A stretch of DNA of 8,693 nucleotides from UBA4658 sp002405485. Lineage in GTDB: Bacteria > Planctomycetota > Phycisphaerae > Phycisphaerales > UBA1924. Position 1 is the stretch's first letter, and each line of letters begins with the position of its first letter. Location: NCBI GenBank assembly GCA_036823255.1, contig DAISGC010000118.1:1-8693 (forward strand). The letters are read 5' to 3'. The translations under genes and the position numbers were made by a program. Under the pieces are notes generated by a model. The model had not been told where the DNA came from and made no database searches. It saw only the letters and a program-made list of their open reading frames with translations. Positions 1 to 7,211 of the stretch are shown piece by piece.

Positions 1-546
1 GTGATGACGAGCAACTTCGGCAGCCAGATGCTGCAGGAACTCACCGCCAGCGGCGCGGAAGACTGGGAGATCGACGCGGCGATGCGCGACCTGCTCCGCC
101 GCGGGCCATCGGGCGTCGCGATGGACGAACTCGGCAAGGCCACGGGCATGCCGACCAAGGTGCGCGACGCCGTGGTGAAGGCCCAGCAGATGATGGGTGG
201 CGGCGGTGGCTTCCTACGCCCCGAGCTGCTCAACCGCATCGACGAGACGGTCGTCTTCCACCAGCTCAAGCGCGAGGACATCGGCAGGATCGTCGAGATC
301 CAGCTCGGCCGCCTGCGCAAGCGCCTGGGCGAGCGCGAGATGACCCTCGAGCTCACCGCCGAGGCCACGCAGCACATCGCCAACGAGGGTTGGGATCCGG
401 CCTTCGGCGCCCGCCCGCTGAAGCGCACGATCCAGCAGCGCATCGAGAACCCCTTGGCAAGCCGCCTGCTCGCCGGAGAGTTCGGGCCGGGAGACAAGAT
501 CCGCTGCGACTACCAGCGCGGCGGGTTTGTGTTCGAGAAGTCCTGA
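1..546 (+). CDS. clpB: ATP-dependent chaperone ClpB, C-terminal fragment (5' end outside window)
   Basis: This is the last 181 residues of a ClpB/Hsp100 disaggregase, the hexameric AAA+ ATPase that threads aggregated proteins through its pore together with DnaK. The window opens inside the second AAA+ domain. Residues 3-5 (TSN) are the sensor-1 strand, residues 73-81 (RPELLNRID) carry the arginine-finger region with R79, and residues 130-142 (GWDPAFGARPLKR) are the sensor-2 helix with R138. The usual C-terminal small domain follows and ends at the TGA at 544-546. The first codon, GTG, is internal rather than a start, because the family reads VxMTSN here. The segment between TSN and RPE is about 36 residues longer than in E. 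coli ClpB as I recall that sequence. The extra residues include an HTH-like stretch (about 35-60) and a run of five glycines (66-70). ClpB is preferred over ClpA or ClpC because of the IENPLA and PLKRTIQQ signatures. The symbol is a confident family assignment. Confidence 0.93.
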   Translation: MMTSNFGSQMLQELTASGAEDWEIDAAMRDLLRRGPSGVAMDELGKATGMPTKVRDAVVKAQQMMGGGGGFLRPELLNRIDETVVFHQLKREDIGRIVEIQLGRLRKRLGEREMTLELTAEATQHIANEGWDPAFGARPLKRTIQQRIENPLASRLLAGEFGPGDKIRCDYQRGGFVFEKS

Positions 547-580
547 GTTCGTCTCTCGCTTCTCGCGGCTCAGGACCTTC
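537..580. terminator. Hairpin over the clpB stop codon, candidate bidirectional terminator
   Basis: GAAGTCCTGAG (537-547) pairs with CTCAGGACCTTC (569-580), giving 11 base pairs with one bulged C at 577 and a 21-base loop. The left arm contains the clpB TGA (544-546). The hairpin lies between two convergent genes, where a shared terminator is expected. No T-run follows on either strand, so it is not a classical intrinsic terminator. It may act only as a 3'-end stabiliser or in Rho-dependent termination. Confidence 0.45.
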
Positions 581-634
581 ATCCGGCACCGGGCCGTTCG
601 AGCGACAGCGGCAGTTCGGGCGATCGGTGCGGAC

Positions 635-3600
635 TCACGGGCACCCGGCAAACCACCCGTTCAGGAAGCTGAACACATCCTGGATCTCGGTCGTTCCCGA
701 TCCGTCAAAGTCCGCCGCCGGGTTGCCGCCAAAGAACAGGTTGAGAAAGTCGAAGATGTCCTGAGTCGAAAGCTCCGCGTCGGAGTTCACGTCCGCCCGG
801 CATCGCGCTCCCAGCCGAACGCGATCGAAGCTCGCGGCGCACAGCGTGCTCGCGTTATTCGCGCTGTACAACCCCAGATAGCTGCCGACAAAGCCCGTCG
901 CGGCAAAGACATCGCCCAGCGGCACCCAGTTGAACCCATCCAGCGAGTACCACGGCCGTGCGGCGTTGGCGTTCACGCGCTCCATCCGCAGATAGATCGG
1001 CAGCGTCACGTTCGGCAGGATCTGCTGGAAGCCCGATCCGCCGAAAGAGCCGCTGCGGTTGATGAGCACAAGCTGGCGGTCCGGCGTGACCAGCAGCGCG
1101 ACCTGCGCCGATTGGCCGATGAGCTGCTGGCGATACATCACGCCGGCGTTGCCCGTTGTGCCGCAGGGGATCGCGGTGATCCGCGCCTGCACTTCCACAT
1201 TGCTGAACGCGGTGAGCTGCTGATACGCATAGTGCAGCCCGTCAAAGAACCCGCCGGGACCGCCTCCGGAGCCGAAGATCGTGAACGAGCGCCCGCCGTC
1301 GGGCGTGGTCGCATAGCCGATGGCATTTGCGCCACCGACGTCATCGTTGTCCCACGGCGGCGGCAGGGGGTTCACCACCAGGACCGAGACATCGTCGCTC
1401 GTGGTGGCCACGCCGTCGGAAGCCGAGAGTCGCAGCACGTACGTCCCGTTCTGCGGAAACGTGGCGACCGCGGTGGGGCTGTCCGGCAGGCTGAACGTCA
1501 CGCCCGTGCTGGGGCCGGAAACGACCGACCACCCGATCACGGTCGGCACGCCGCCCGGGGGCGCCGGTTGTCCATCGTCGGCGACCTCGCCACGCATGGG
1601 GATCGAGAAGCGCGGCGTCTGGACGACGTTGTCCGGGCCTGCGTTCACAGCGGGGTCGTAGTTCGTGAATCCCAGTCCGCCGAAGTACAGGTCCATCGCT
1701 TCGGCATGTCCGACGCGCCGGTTGAACAGCCGCAGATCATCGAGCAGACCCGTGTATGTGCGCCCGGCGGAGTTGGGCCGGCCCAGGCGCAGGAAGGCGG
1801 AGATCGGGAAGCTGTTGAACGTTGTGCGGGCCACGCTGGCGCGTCGGCCGTTGACAAACATCTCGCTGTATCCCTCGCCGGAGCCGTCGGGCGCCGGAGC
1901 GGCCCGGTCCCAGCTGACGACGATGTGATGCCACTGGCCATCGTTCAGCGGGCGGTTGGAGGACAGCGCGAGATCCGTGCTGCCCCCTTCGATGAAGAAG
2001 TTGACGTTGCCGCCGGCGACGAAGTTCAGATGCAGCTCGTTCTGGTTGCCCCCGCCGTTGGCGTTGCCGTCGGTCGTGTCCGTGCCGTACAGGATCATCC
2101 CGAGATCCGAGTATGCGAAGCTGGAGTTGATCCAGACCGAGATCGCGCCCTGGTCTGTCGAGAGTGCGGGCGAGGCGACCGAGGTCGGAATCGTGCCCGA
2201 CGCCCCACCCGAGAGCGAGAGGGCGTTCGCGAAGCGGCCCGGGACGAACGCCGCCGCGCCCGACAGCGTCGCCGTGCGTGCGCCGAGCGCATCGCTCGCC
2301 GAGAGTCCGGTCGTTTCGTCGAAGAGATACTGGTTGCTTGCCGCGGGATACGCCGGCGGCGTCGGAGCGGGGATGCGTCCGGAGTACAAACCCAGCGTCG
2401 CGCCCCGGAAGAACCCCACGCGCCCGCCGGTCTCGGTGTCGTGCAGCCGGCGCTTCACGCCGTTGAGTTCGTGCTCGATGACCACCGTGTGGTCGCTGCC
2501 GGGCACGAACGATGACTCGCCGATGACCACCGACAGCTCGGAATCCACAGCGCGGAACATCGGCTGTTGCAGCGGCAGCGTTTCCACGGGATAGACGAGC
2601 GTTCCCAGAATCTCTGTGCGTCCCGGGTTGATCCCGCCCGGGCCGCCGGCGAAAGTCTCGACCGCCGTGCCCTGCTTCTCGGTCTTGATCCCGAGAATCC
2701 ACGCCGTGCCGCCGGTGTTGGTGATCTTGACGCCTGAGTTTTCCGGATTGGCCTGGCGGAAGTACGCCGTGTGTCCGGCACCGATGCGCCAGTCGTTGAA
2801 GGTCAGGTCCTCAGCGAAGACGGTGCCCGGGCCGTTGCCGCGATACGCCCGCCCGAACTGCGCATTGCGCACCACGAGCGTGCGGCTGGTCGCCGAGTGC
2901 TCGAACCAGTGAAAGTCCTCCGTCACCGCACCGAGCGTGCTGTCGCTGAACCGCTCGACAACGATCGTCGGCTCCACGCCCGAGGCAACGGTGAACGCCG
3001 CCGTGCCGGACGTTCGCAGCGGGTCCAGCGCGGCGAAGGCCGACTCCATGCCGATCACCCGTCGCACGCTCCCGCGCAGAGTCACGCCCTGGGCAAAGTG
3101 ATACCCGCCCGCCGGGAAGTACACCGTGGTCGCGCCGGAGTCGATCGCCGCCTGCACCGCGGCGGAGTCGTCGGCGTTGTCGTTGGCGACCGCCCCGAAG
3201 CTCGTCACGCTCGCCCATGTCGCCGGCGGATCCCACGCCACCTCCGGCGTGTCCAGCACCGGCAGGTTCAGCGACATCGGCTGAGACGCGCTCGCACCTC
3301 CGCCCGGCTCCGACCAGAGCGCAATCGGCCGGGGCATCACGTACTCGCCCGGGATGCTCGCTCCCGGCACCAGCACGCCATCATCGCGGAGCACCGCGGC
3401 GAACCCTGTGCTCTGGATATTCCGCAGATACACCCCGCTCCCGCGGAGGTCCATCGCCGGGATCGCGCTTGCCGTCCCTTCGCCCGTGAGCGTCGCGTCG
3501 ATGATCGTCAGCACCGCCCATGCGAAGTTGTTCTGCGTGTTCAAGTCCTGTTGAATCACGGGTGCCGAGCCGGTGTATGTCAGCCCGCGGATCGCCGCGA

Positions 3601-4339
3601 TGTTCCAGATGTTGCGGATGCCCACGACGCGCGGCCGCTCGATGACCAGGTTCTCGAACACGAACCCGTACTCGGTCCCGCCGAAGCTCAACGCGGTGTC
3701 GAACCCGGTGATTGAGACGTTGCGGACCATGCCCGGCCCCTTGTCCGTTCCGTTCAGATCAAGCCCGATCACGCCGACGCGGTTCGGATCGCTCGAACGG
3801 ATCGTCACATTGCGCAGCGAGCCCTGGTTGTTGGGATGGAACTTCACGCCGTGCGCGCCGGGGTTGCCCACGCCGGTGTCCACCGTCAGATCAAAGATGC
3901 TGATCCGAAACTCGTTGGCGCTGAAGCCCGTGTCCAGACGCGTGCTCAGAACGTGCCGCGGGGATCCCGGAGTCTGAAAGCTCGCCGCGTTGTCGCTCAG
4001 CTTGATGATCGTGCCCGCACGGCTCTGGCCCTGCAGCGTGATCCGCGATGACGGAAACGCCACCGTCCCCGTGACCCTGTAGACCCCGTCGAGCAGGTAC
4101 ACCATCTTCGCGCTTGCGCCGCTCGGCCTCGCCGCGGCCAGGGCCGCATTGAGCGCGGCGGTGTCGTCGGCGACGCCATCTCCCACCGCGCCAAAGTCCG
4201 CCGCGTTGATCACGCCAGAACCCGCCGGAAACGCGATCCCCTGACCGGCGGATCGAGGCGCCAAAGCAAATCCCCCAACCACCGCGGCGATCGTCGCCGC
4301 GACCACCGACACGCGACCGATCTGTGAAACGCTGTTCAT
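635..4339 (-). CDS. Secreted multidomain beta-helix protein with LamG-like, PKD-like and C-terminal dockerin-like modules
   Basis: The 1,234-residue protein starts at the ATG at 4339, which gives a signal peptide: polar start, hydrophobic core at about 10-27, likely cleavage near A31. The frame stays open upstream to 4621, but that part is arginine-rich and unlike any domain. Domains in order: a pectate-lyase-superfamily beta-helix (about 42-350) opening with DFGAVGDGVADDTAALNAAL; a second one (about 374-620) opening with FGAVANDNADDSAAVQAAI; a LamG/concanavalin-like domain (about 669-886) with GQWHHIVVSWD at 801-811; a PKD or Ig-like domain (about 896-990); a beta-sandwich resembling DUF1349-type folds (about 994-1176); and a dockerin-like pair of EF-type loops (1183-1194 and 1210-1221) between C1180 and C1233. 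Tandem beta-helices recall GH55 glucanases, but I cannot assign catalytic residues or a substrate. Role inferred: extracellular or surface-attached polysaccharide binding or cleavage. The gene is convergent with clpB and lies downstream of the phytase-like gene on the same strand. Confidence 0.85.
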   Translation of the reverse strand: MNSVSQIGRVSVVAATIAAVVGGFALAPRSAGQGIAFPAGSGVINAADFGAVGDGVADDTAALNAALAAARPSGASAKMVYLLDGVYRVTGTVAFPSSRITLQGQSRAGTIIKLSDNAASFQTPGSPRHVLSTRLDTGFSANEFRISIFDLTVDTGVGNPGAHGVKFHPNNQGSLRNVTIRSSDPNRVGVIGLDLNGTDKGPGMVRNVSITGFDTALSFGGTEYGFVFENLVIERPRVVGIRNIWNIAAIRGLTYTGSAPVIQQDLNTQNNFAWAVLTIIDATLTGEGTASAIPAMDLRGSGVYLRNIQSTGFAAVLRDDGVLVPGASIPGEYVMPRPIALWSEPGGGASASQPMSLNLPVLDTPEVAWDPPATWASVTSFGAVANDNADDSAAVQAAIDSGATTVYFPAGGYHFAQGVTLRGSVRRVIGMESAFAALDPLRTSGTAAFTVASGVEPTIVVERFSDSTLGAVTEDFHWFEHSATSRTLVVRNAQFGRAYRGNGPGTVFAEDLTFNDWRIGAGHTAYFRQANPENSGVKITNTGGTAWILGIKTEKQGTAVETFAGGPGGINPGRTEILGTLVYPVETLPLQQPMFRAVDSELSVVIGESSFVPGSDHTVVIEHELNGVKRRLHDTETGGRVGFFRGATLGLYSGRIPAPTPPAYPAASNQYLFDETTGLSASDALGARTATLSGAAAFVPGRFANALSLSGGASGTIPTSVASPALSTDQGAISVWINSSFAYSDLGMILYGTDTTDGNANGGGNQNELHLNFVAGGNVNFFIEGGSTDLALSSNRPLNDGQWHHIVVSWDRAAPAPDGSGEGYSEMFVNGRRASVARTTFNSFPISAFLRLGRPNSAGRTYTGLLDDLRLFNRRVGHAEAMDLYFGGLGFTNYDPAVNAGPDNVVQTPRFSIPMRGEVADDGQPAPPGGVPTVIGWSVVSGPSTGVTFSLPDSPTAVATFPQNGTYVLRLSASDGVATTSDDVSVLVVNPLPPPWDNDDVGGANAIGYATTPDGGRSFTIFGSGGGPGGFFDGLHYAYQQLTAFSNVEVQARITAIPCGTTGNAGVMYRQQLIGQSAQVALLVTPDRQLVLINRSGSFGGSGFQQILPNVTLPIYLRMERVNANAARPWYSLDGFNWVPLGDVFAATGFVGSYLGLYSANNASTLCAASFDRVRLGARCRADVNSDAELSTQDIFDFLNLFFGGNPAADFDGSGTTEIQDVFSFLNGWFAGCP

Positions 4340-4641
4340 GCTGAAACCCCGGATTCTGGAGCCGTGTGTGCGAGATGCTCGCCAGATCATCCGCCCCCAT
4401 GCCGCCGTCCGACCTTTCGCCCCGCCACCCGCGGCGGATGCCGAATCGCCACGCTCGACACTGATCGGCCGACATCGGCCACCGTTGGCCTCTGTCAGGC
4501 GTGCGCCGAAGGACCGTCCCCTCCGTCGCGCGTTCATCTGCCGCCGGAAACTCCGTACCGGCGATCGGCGACCTGCCTTGCCCAGCGTTCCCAAGGTCGC
4601 GCCCGTGACGTTGATCGACACGCGCGGCAGAGATCTCAGAG
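4340..4641. other. 302-base intergenic region between two minus-strand genes
   Basis: This gap separates the phytase-like gene, which ends at 4642, from the beta-helix gene, which starts at 4339. Overlapping frames stay open because of GC bias, but none has a domain or a plausible start. Visible contents are an 8-bp palindrome GAGATCTC (4630-4637) just past the phytase-like stop codon, three phased GGCC repeats (4461-4490), and a weak purine-rich GGGG tract about 8 bases before the ATG at 4339. No clear -35/-10 pair and no T-tailed terminator were found. The length of the gap suggests the beta-helix gene has its own promoter, which is an inference. Confidence 0.5.
4461..4490. repeat. Three phased 10-bp repeats ending in GGCC
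   Basis: On the plus strand the three units are CTGATCGGCC, GACATCGGCC and ACCGTTGGCC. They are contiguous, exactly 10 bp each, and share the pattern RTYGGCC at their ends. One helical turn per unit would place the GGCC steps on the same face of the DNA. They lie about 120-150 bp upstream of the beta-helix gene start, a distance compatible with an activator or repressor array. In DNA this GC-rich, GGCC can recur by chance, so a regulatory role is only a suggestion. Confidence 0.35.
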
Positions 4642-5925
4642 CTAGCGCACGAGTGTGCGGAGCGCCTCCTGAGGCACCGCGAACACCCAGATCCGCGTCG
4701 GCTGGTCTGCACGAAAGTCGTTGTCGCTGGTCACGATGAGCGTGCGACGACCATCGGGCAGGTCGGGGCCGAACGTGAGGCCCTCGATCTTCTCCGGCAT
4801 GCCGCTCCCGGCCAGGCCGAAGCGTGGGTCCATGAAGTCCAGCAGTTCACGCTTGCGCACCGGCGTGATGGTCTCCGGAAGGGCCCCGCCAGGCAATGCG
4901 CTCACGCCGCTCACGTCGGTCGCGCCCGTCAGGTCGATGAGATACAGCCCGCGCCGCCTTGCTGTCTCGCCCTCGCGTCCGTCGCGCTCGAGCACGATGA
5001 ACGCGTTCTGGCTCACGGCGAGGATCTCGTTCACGCCATGCCGGGCCGACGTGAGCTGGTACACCCACTGCTTCGATGCGCCGGTCTCAACGTCGAGCGC
5101 CAGCATGCGGATGTTCATTCCGATGCGCTCGTTCTTGTCCGAGAGCGCATCGTCCTGCATGAGCGGGCTCTGCAGCATCGCCACGAGCGTGCGGCCGTCG
5201 GGCGTGAGCGCAAGCCCTTCAAACCCGCGATTGGGCAGACGACCCGCGGCGTTACCCGGGGGCAACTCTTCTTCCGGCGTCCCCGGCACCCGCACGCAGA
5301 ACGCCTCCGGCACGGCGAACCTCCGAACCCGCTTCCCGGTGGAATCAAACTCATCGATCCACGGGCCGTACTCGTCGGAGATGTACCAGGTCGAGCGCGC
5401 ACTGATGCGGAGGCCCTCGGCGTCAAAGCGCGGACCGGTCCGCTGGTCCCGCGGGTCGTACCCGCCGGTATAGCCCCACAGCGCCTCGCCGCGCTCGCAG
5501 GTCAGCAGGGTTGTCGAGAGCAGCTCAAACCGCACCGGCCGAGGATCGCCCGGACGAATCTGTATGCGGAGCGTCTGCGTGCGCGGACGAAACGCCGTGG
5601 CCCCGTCGCCCGGGCCGCGATCGTCCGCCGCGACATAGACATCGTCCTTGCCCGTAAAGTCGATCGCCGAGCCGAACGAGCCCAGGCGATCGTGGGGGAT
5701 GCGATCCCCGATGAGATTGCCCAGCCCGGAAAGATCTTTCGCATCCGCCGGCACCAGAGCGGCCCCGATGAGCTCGATGGTCCGAGGCCCTGCACCGTGC
5801 GGGCTCCCGTTTGGGTTCCCGTCGAGACCCCCGGCCCACGCGTTCGGCGCCGCCGCGATCAGAGCGAGCGTCCATGCCCACCCTTGACTGTCCGTGAACA
5901 TGCCTGCAATCGAGCGGTGCCGCAT
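4642..5925 (-). CDS. Secreted esterase-like activity of phytase family protein
   Basis: This 427-residue protein matches the phytase-like esterase family (Pfam PF13449), beta-propeller-like extracytoplasmic proteins thought to act on phosphate esters. Activity is poorly established for most members. Supporting motifs are DDRGPGDGA (101-109), DAEGLRIS (168-175), DEYGP (184-188), NRGFEGLALTPDG (232-244), LERDGREG (312-319), KIEGLTFGPDLPDG (379-392) and TSDNDF (399-404). The three acidic EGL motifs are characteristic, and the length is usual for the family. The N-terminus is an export signal: a hydrophobic core at about 16-30 and cleavage probably after NAWA (residue 31). ATG at 5925 is used here; a second in-frame ATG at 5901 (residue 9) would still leave a complete signal peptide. 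Neither has a clear Shine-Dalgarno sequence. The gene is divergent from the pseudopilin gene at 6223. Its substrate cannot be told from sequence. Confidence 0.85.
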   Translation of the reverse strand: MRHRSIAGMFTDSQGWAWTLALIAAAPNAWAGGLDGNPNGSPHGAGPRTIELIGAALVPADAKDLSGLGNLIGDRIPHDRLGSFGSAIDFTGKDDVYVAADDRGPGDGATAFRPRTQTLRIQIRPGDPRPVRFELLSTTLLTCERGEALWGYTGGYDPRDQRTGPRFDAEGLRISARSTWYISDEYGPWIDEFDSTGKRVRRFAVPEAFCVRVPGTPEEELPPGNAAGRLPNRGFEGLALTPDGRTLVAMLQSPLMQDDALSDKNERIGMNIRMLALDVETGASKQWVYQLTSARHGVNEILAVSQNAFIVLERDGREGETARRRGLYLIDLTGATDVSGVSALPGGALPETITPVRKRELLDFMDPRFGLAGSGMPEKIEGLTFGPDLPDGRRTLIVTSDNDFRADQPTRIWVFAVPQEALRTLVR

Positions 5926-5944
5926 GAGACAAACATAGTTTCTC
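5926..5944 (-). promoter_or_regulatory. Small inverted repeat abutting the phytase-like start codon
   Basis: On the plus strand this reads GAGACAAACATAGTTTCTC. The arms GAG..AAAC and GTTTCTC form a 7-bp stem with a two-base bulge and a 3-base loop, ending right next to the ATG at 5925. In the transcript it would mask the region where a ribosome binding site should be. Alternatively, TATGTT within it (minus strand) is a fair -10 element six bases from the ATG, which would make the mRNA nearly leaderless. No good -35 element accompanies it. Both readings are speculative. Confidence 0.3.
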
Positions 5945-6060
5945 GCGGCGACGACACCGCGTGTGATCCTCCCCCGCGCAGGGCGTTTACACGTTCTTCA
6001 CACTGCATGCCGAAGTCGCGTCTGTGCCGCTCTCGTGGGCGTGGACAGCCTGTCTGTCAG

Positions 6061-6085
6061 CGCCGACCTGGCAGGCCAGGTGGCG
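6061..6085. promoter_or_regulatory. Inverted repeat at the midpoint of the divergent gap, candidate operator
   Basis: ACCTGGCAGGCCAGGT (6066-6081) is a perfect dyad of 7-bp arms around a central AG. It extends to CGCC (6061-6064) pairing with GGCG (6082-6085) if G6065 is bulged out, for 11 base pairs in all. Its centre at 6073.5 coincides with the middle of the gap (6074), about 140 bp from each start codon. This is the size and symmetry of a site for a dimeric regulator. It could instead be an RNA hairpin or terminator, although no T-run follows. The regulator is unknown. Confidence 0.45.
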
Positions 6086-6222
6086 TGTCGATGACTGCAC
6101 GATCTTTGCGTGATCTTCATGGTGCGTGCAATGTGAAGGAGTGGTTCCGGCTCGTATTCTCCGCCTCCGCGGACCGAGCTGCTTCGTGTTCCGCACACCG
6201 CCGAGCGCGCGAGCACGATCCC

Positions 6223-7194
6223 ATGGCCAGCCGTCCTCAACCCGTCGGTCGCGACGGGTTCACCCTCATCGAACTCCTGGTCGTCATCGCGATCATCGCG
6301 ATCCTCGTGTCGCTGCTTCTTCCAGCGCTCTCTTCGGCGCGTGAGTCCGCCCGGACCGCGGCGTGCGGATCGAACCTTCGGCAACTGGGCGTCGCGGCAC
6401 TCGCTTACTCCAACGAGAACCGGACATTTCTCTCCTCCGGCCCTTTCGACAACCGGCGCAAGAGCGGCTATGGCCCGCTCGATCAGGTCGGCTGGGTCGC
6501 CGATTACAAGAACTCCGGCGCCGCCGATCCGGGCAAGCTGCTCTGCCCCTCAAGCCCGGGCCGGGTGAACAAGAACCTGAACCCCGCCCGCACCCAGCCC
6601 GCCGACCGCGCGTTCACGCAGACCGAGCTGCGCCAGCTCATCACCGACGGCTACAACTCGAACTACTGCCAGTCGTGGTACATGGCGTACACCGCGCCCC
6701 GGGCCAACTCCCCGGCGCAGGCCCCCGACATGAAGGACATCCGCTACGTCGTCGGCCCGCTCAAGGCCGACGTCATCGGCGCCGCCTCCAGCACCGACAA
6801 GGTCCCGCTCTTTGGCGACGGCACGAGCAAGCCCACCGATGGCGATGCGGTCTTCGCCCTCGACGGCCAGACATTCGTCGGTGCTCGCGCCACCGGAGAT
6901 GGTCCCGTCAGCGGCTTCGTCCCAGGACAGGGCTCGGTCTGGGGTCGGCAGAACTACACCGACTTCGGGCCTGTGCACGGCCGGGGCGGCTTCAGCATCC
7001 GCGCAGGGCACGACAGAAACGTCGGTCAGATCGTCTTCGCCGACGGTCATGTTTCCAACTTCCGCGACAAGAACGGCGACGGTGAGTTCGGCTTCCGCCC
7101 GGGCATCATCCAGGGCATCAGCACCATCGTCTACGACGAGCTGGAGCCCAAGGTCTTCGGCGGGTGGCTCACTCGCTCCGGCCTGCCGTTCTGA
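6223..7194 (+). CDS. Type II secretion-like pseudopilin with prepilin leader and H-X9-DG-like C-terminal motif
   Basis: The 323-residue protein has a classic type IV prepilin N-terminus: a short basic leader of 12 residues ending in G12, then FTLIELLVVIAIIAILVSLL with E17 at mature position 5, and a membrane helix to about residue 36. A CGSNLRQLG-ALAY-NEN segment (48-66) and LLCPSSPG (106-113) follow, as in the abundant DUF1559-like and H-X9-DG planctomycete pseudopilins. Near the C-terminus, H263 is followed by ten rather than nine residues before D274-G275 in FADGHV. A short calcium-loop-like DKNGDGE (282-288) comes next. ATG at 6223 was chosen because it yields a normal leader; in-frame ATG 6091 and GTG 6133 would give unusually long leaders, and none of the three has a good ribosome site. 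Likely role: membrane-anchored, peptidase-processed, outward-facing protein whose exact job in these bacteria is unknown. It heads the plus-strand half of the divergent pair. Confidence 0.88.
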   Translation: MASRPQPVGRDGFTLIELLVVIAIIAILVSLLLPALSSARESARTAACGSNLRQLGVAALAYSNENRTFLSSGPFDNRRKSGYGPLDQVGWVADYKNSGAADPGKLLCPSSPGRVNKNLNPARTQPADRAFTQTELRQLITDGYNSNYCQSWYMAYTAPRANSPAQAPDMKDIRYVVGPLKADVIGAASSTDKVPLFGDGTSKPTDGDAVFALDGQTFVGARATGDGPVSGFVPGQGSVWGRQNYTDFGPVHGRGGFSIRAGHDRNVGQIVFADGHVSNFRDKNGDGEFGFRPGIIQGISTIVYDELEPKVFGGWLTRSGLPF

Positions 7195-7211
7195 GCCACG
7201 CCGATGGCCAT

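Larger units (their letters stand above)
5926..6222. other. 297-base divergent intergenic region
   Basis: This region separates the phytase-like gene (-) from the pseudopilin-like gene (+), so it must hold promoters for both unless an upstream message reads through. It contains a central 16-bp inverted repeat (6066-6081), a pair of GATCTT direct repeats 11 bp apart (6101-6106 and 6112-6117), and an AAGGAG at 6136-6141 with no suitable start codon after it. TATTCT at 6155-6160 is a possible -10 for the plus strand, without a convincing -35. No coding sequence was recognised. Confidence 0.5.

Noticed and set aside
527..2515. Long open frame on the plus strand opposite the beta-helix gene
   Set aside because: It is arginine-rich, low in complexity and matches no domain. 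It mirrors the GC-rich third positions of the well-supported minus-strand gene.
4340..4621. Upstream extension of the beta-helix gene by 94 codons
   Set aside because: The extension is basic and domain-free, and would bury the clear signal peptide that starts at 4339.
6136..6141. AAGGAG as a ribosome site for a small gene
   Set aside because: No ATG, GTG or TTG at proper distance opens a frame with recognisable content, and the following frame is arginine-rich and overlaps the pseudopilin gene.
5038..6222. Long upstream extension of the pseudopilin frame
   Set aside because: It overlaps the phytase-like gene on the other strand and would place the prepilin cleavage site hundreds of residues inside the protein. 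The open frame is a GC-bias effect.
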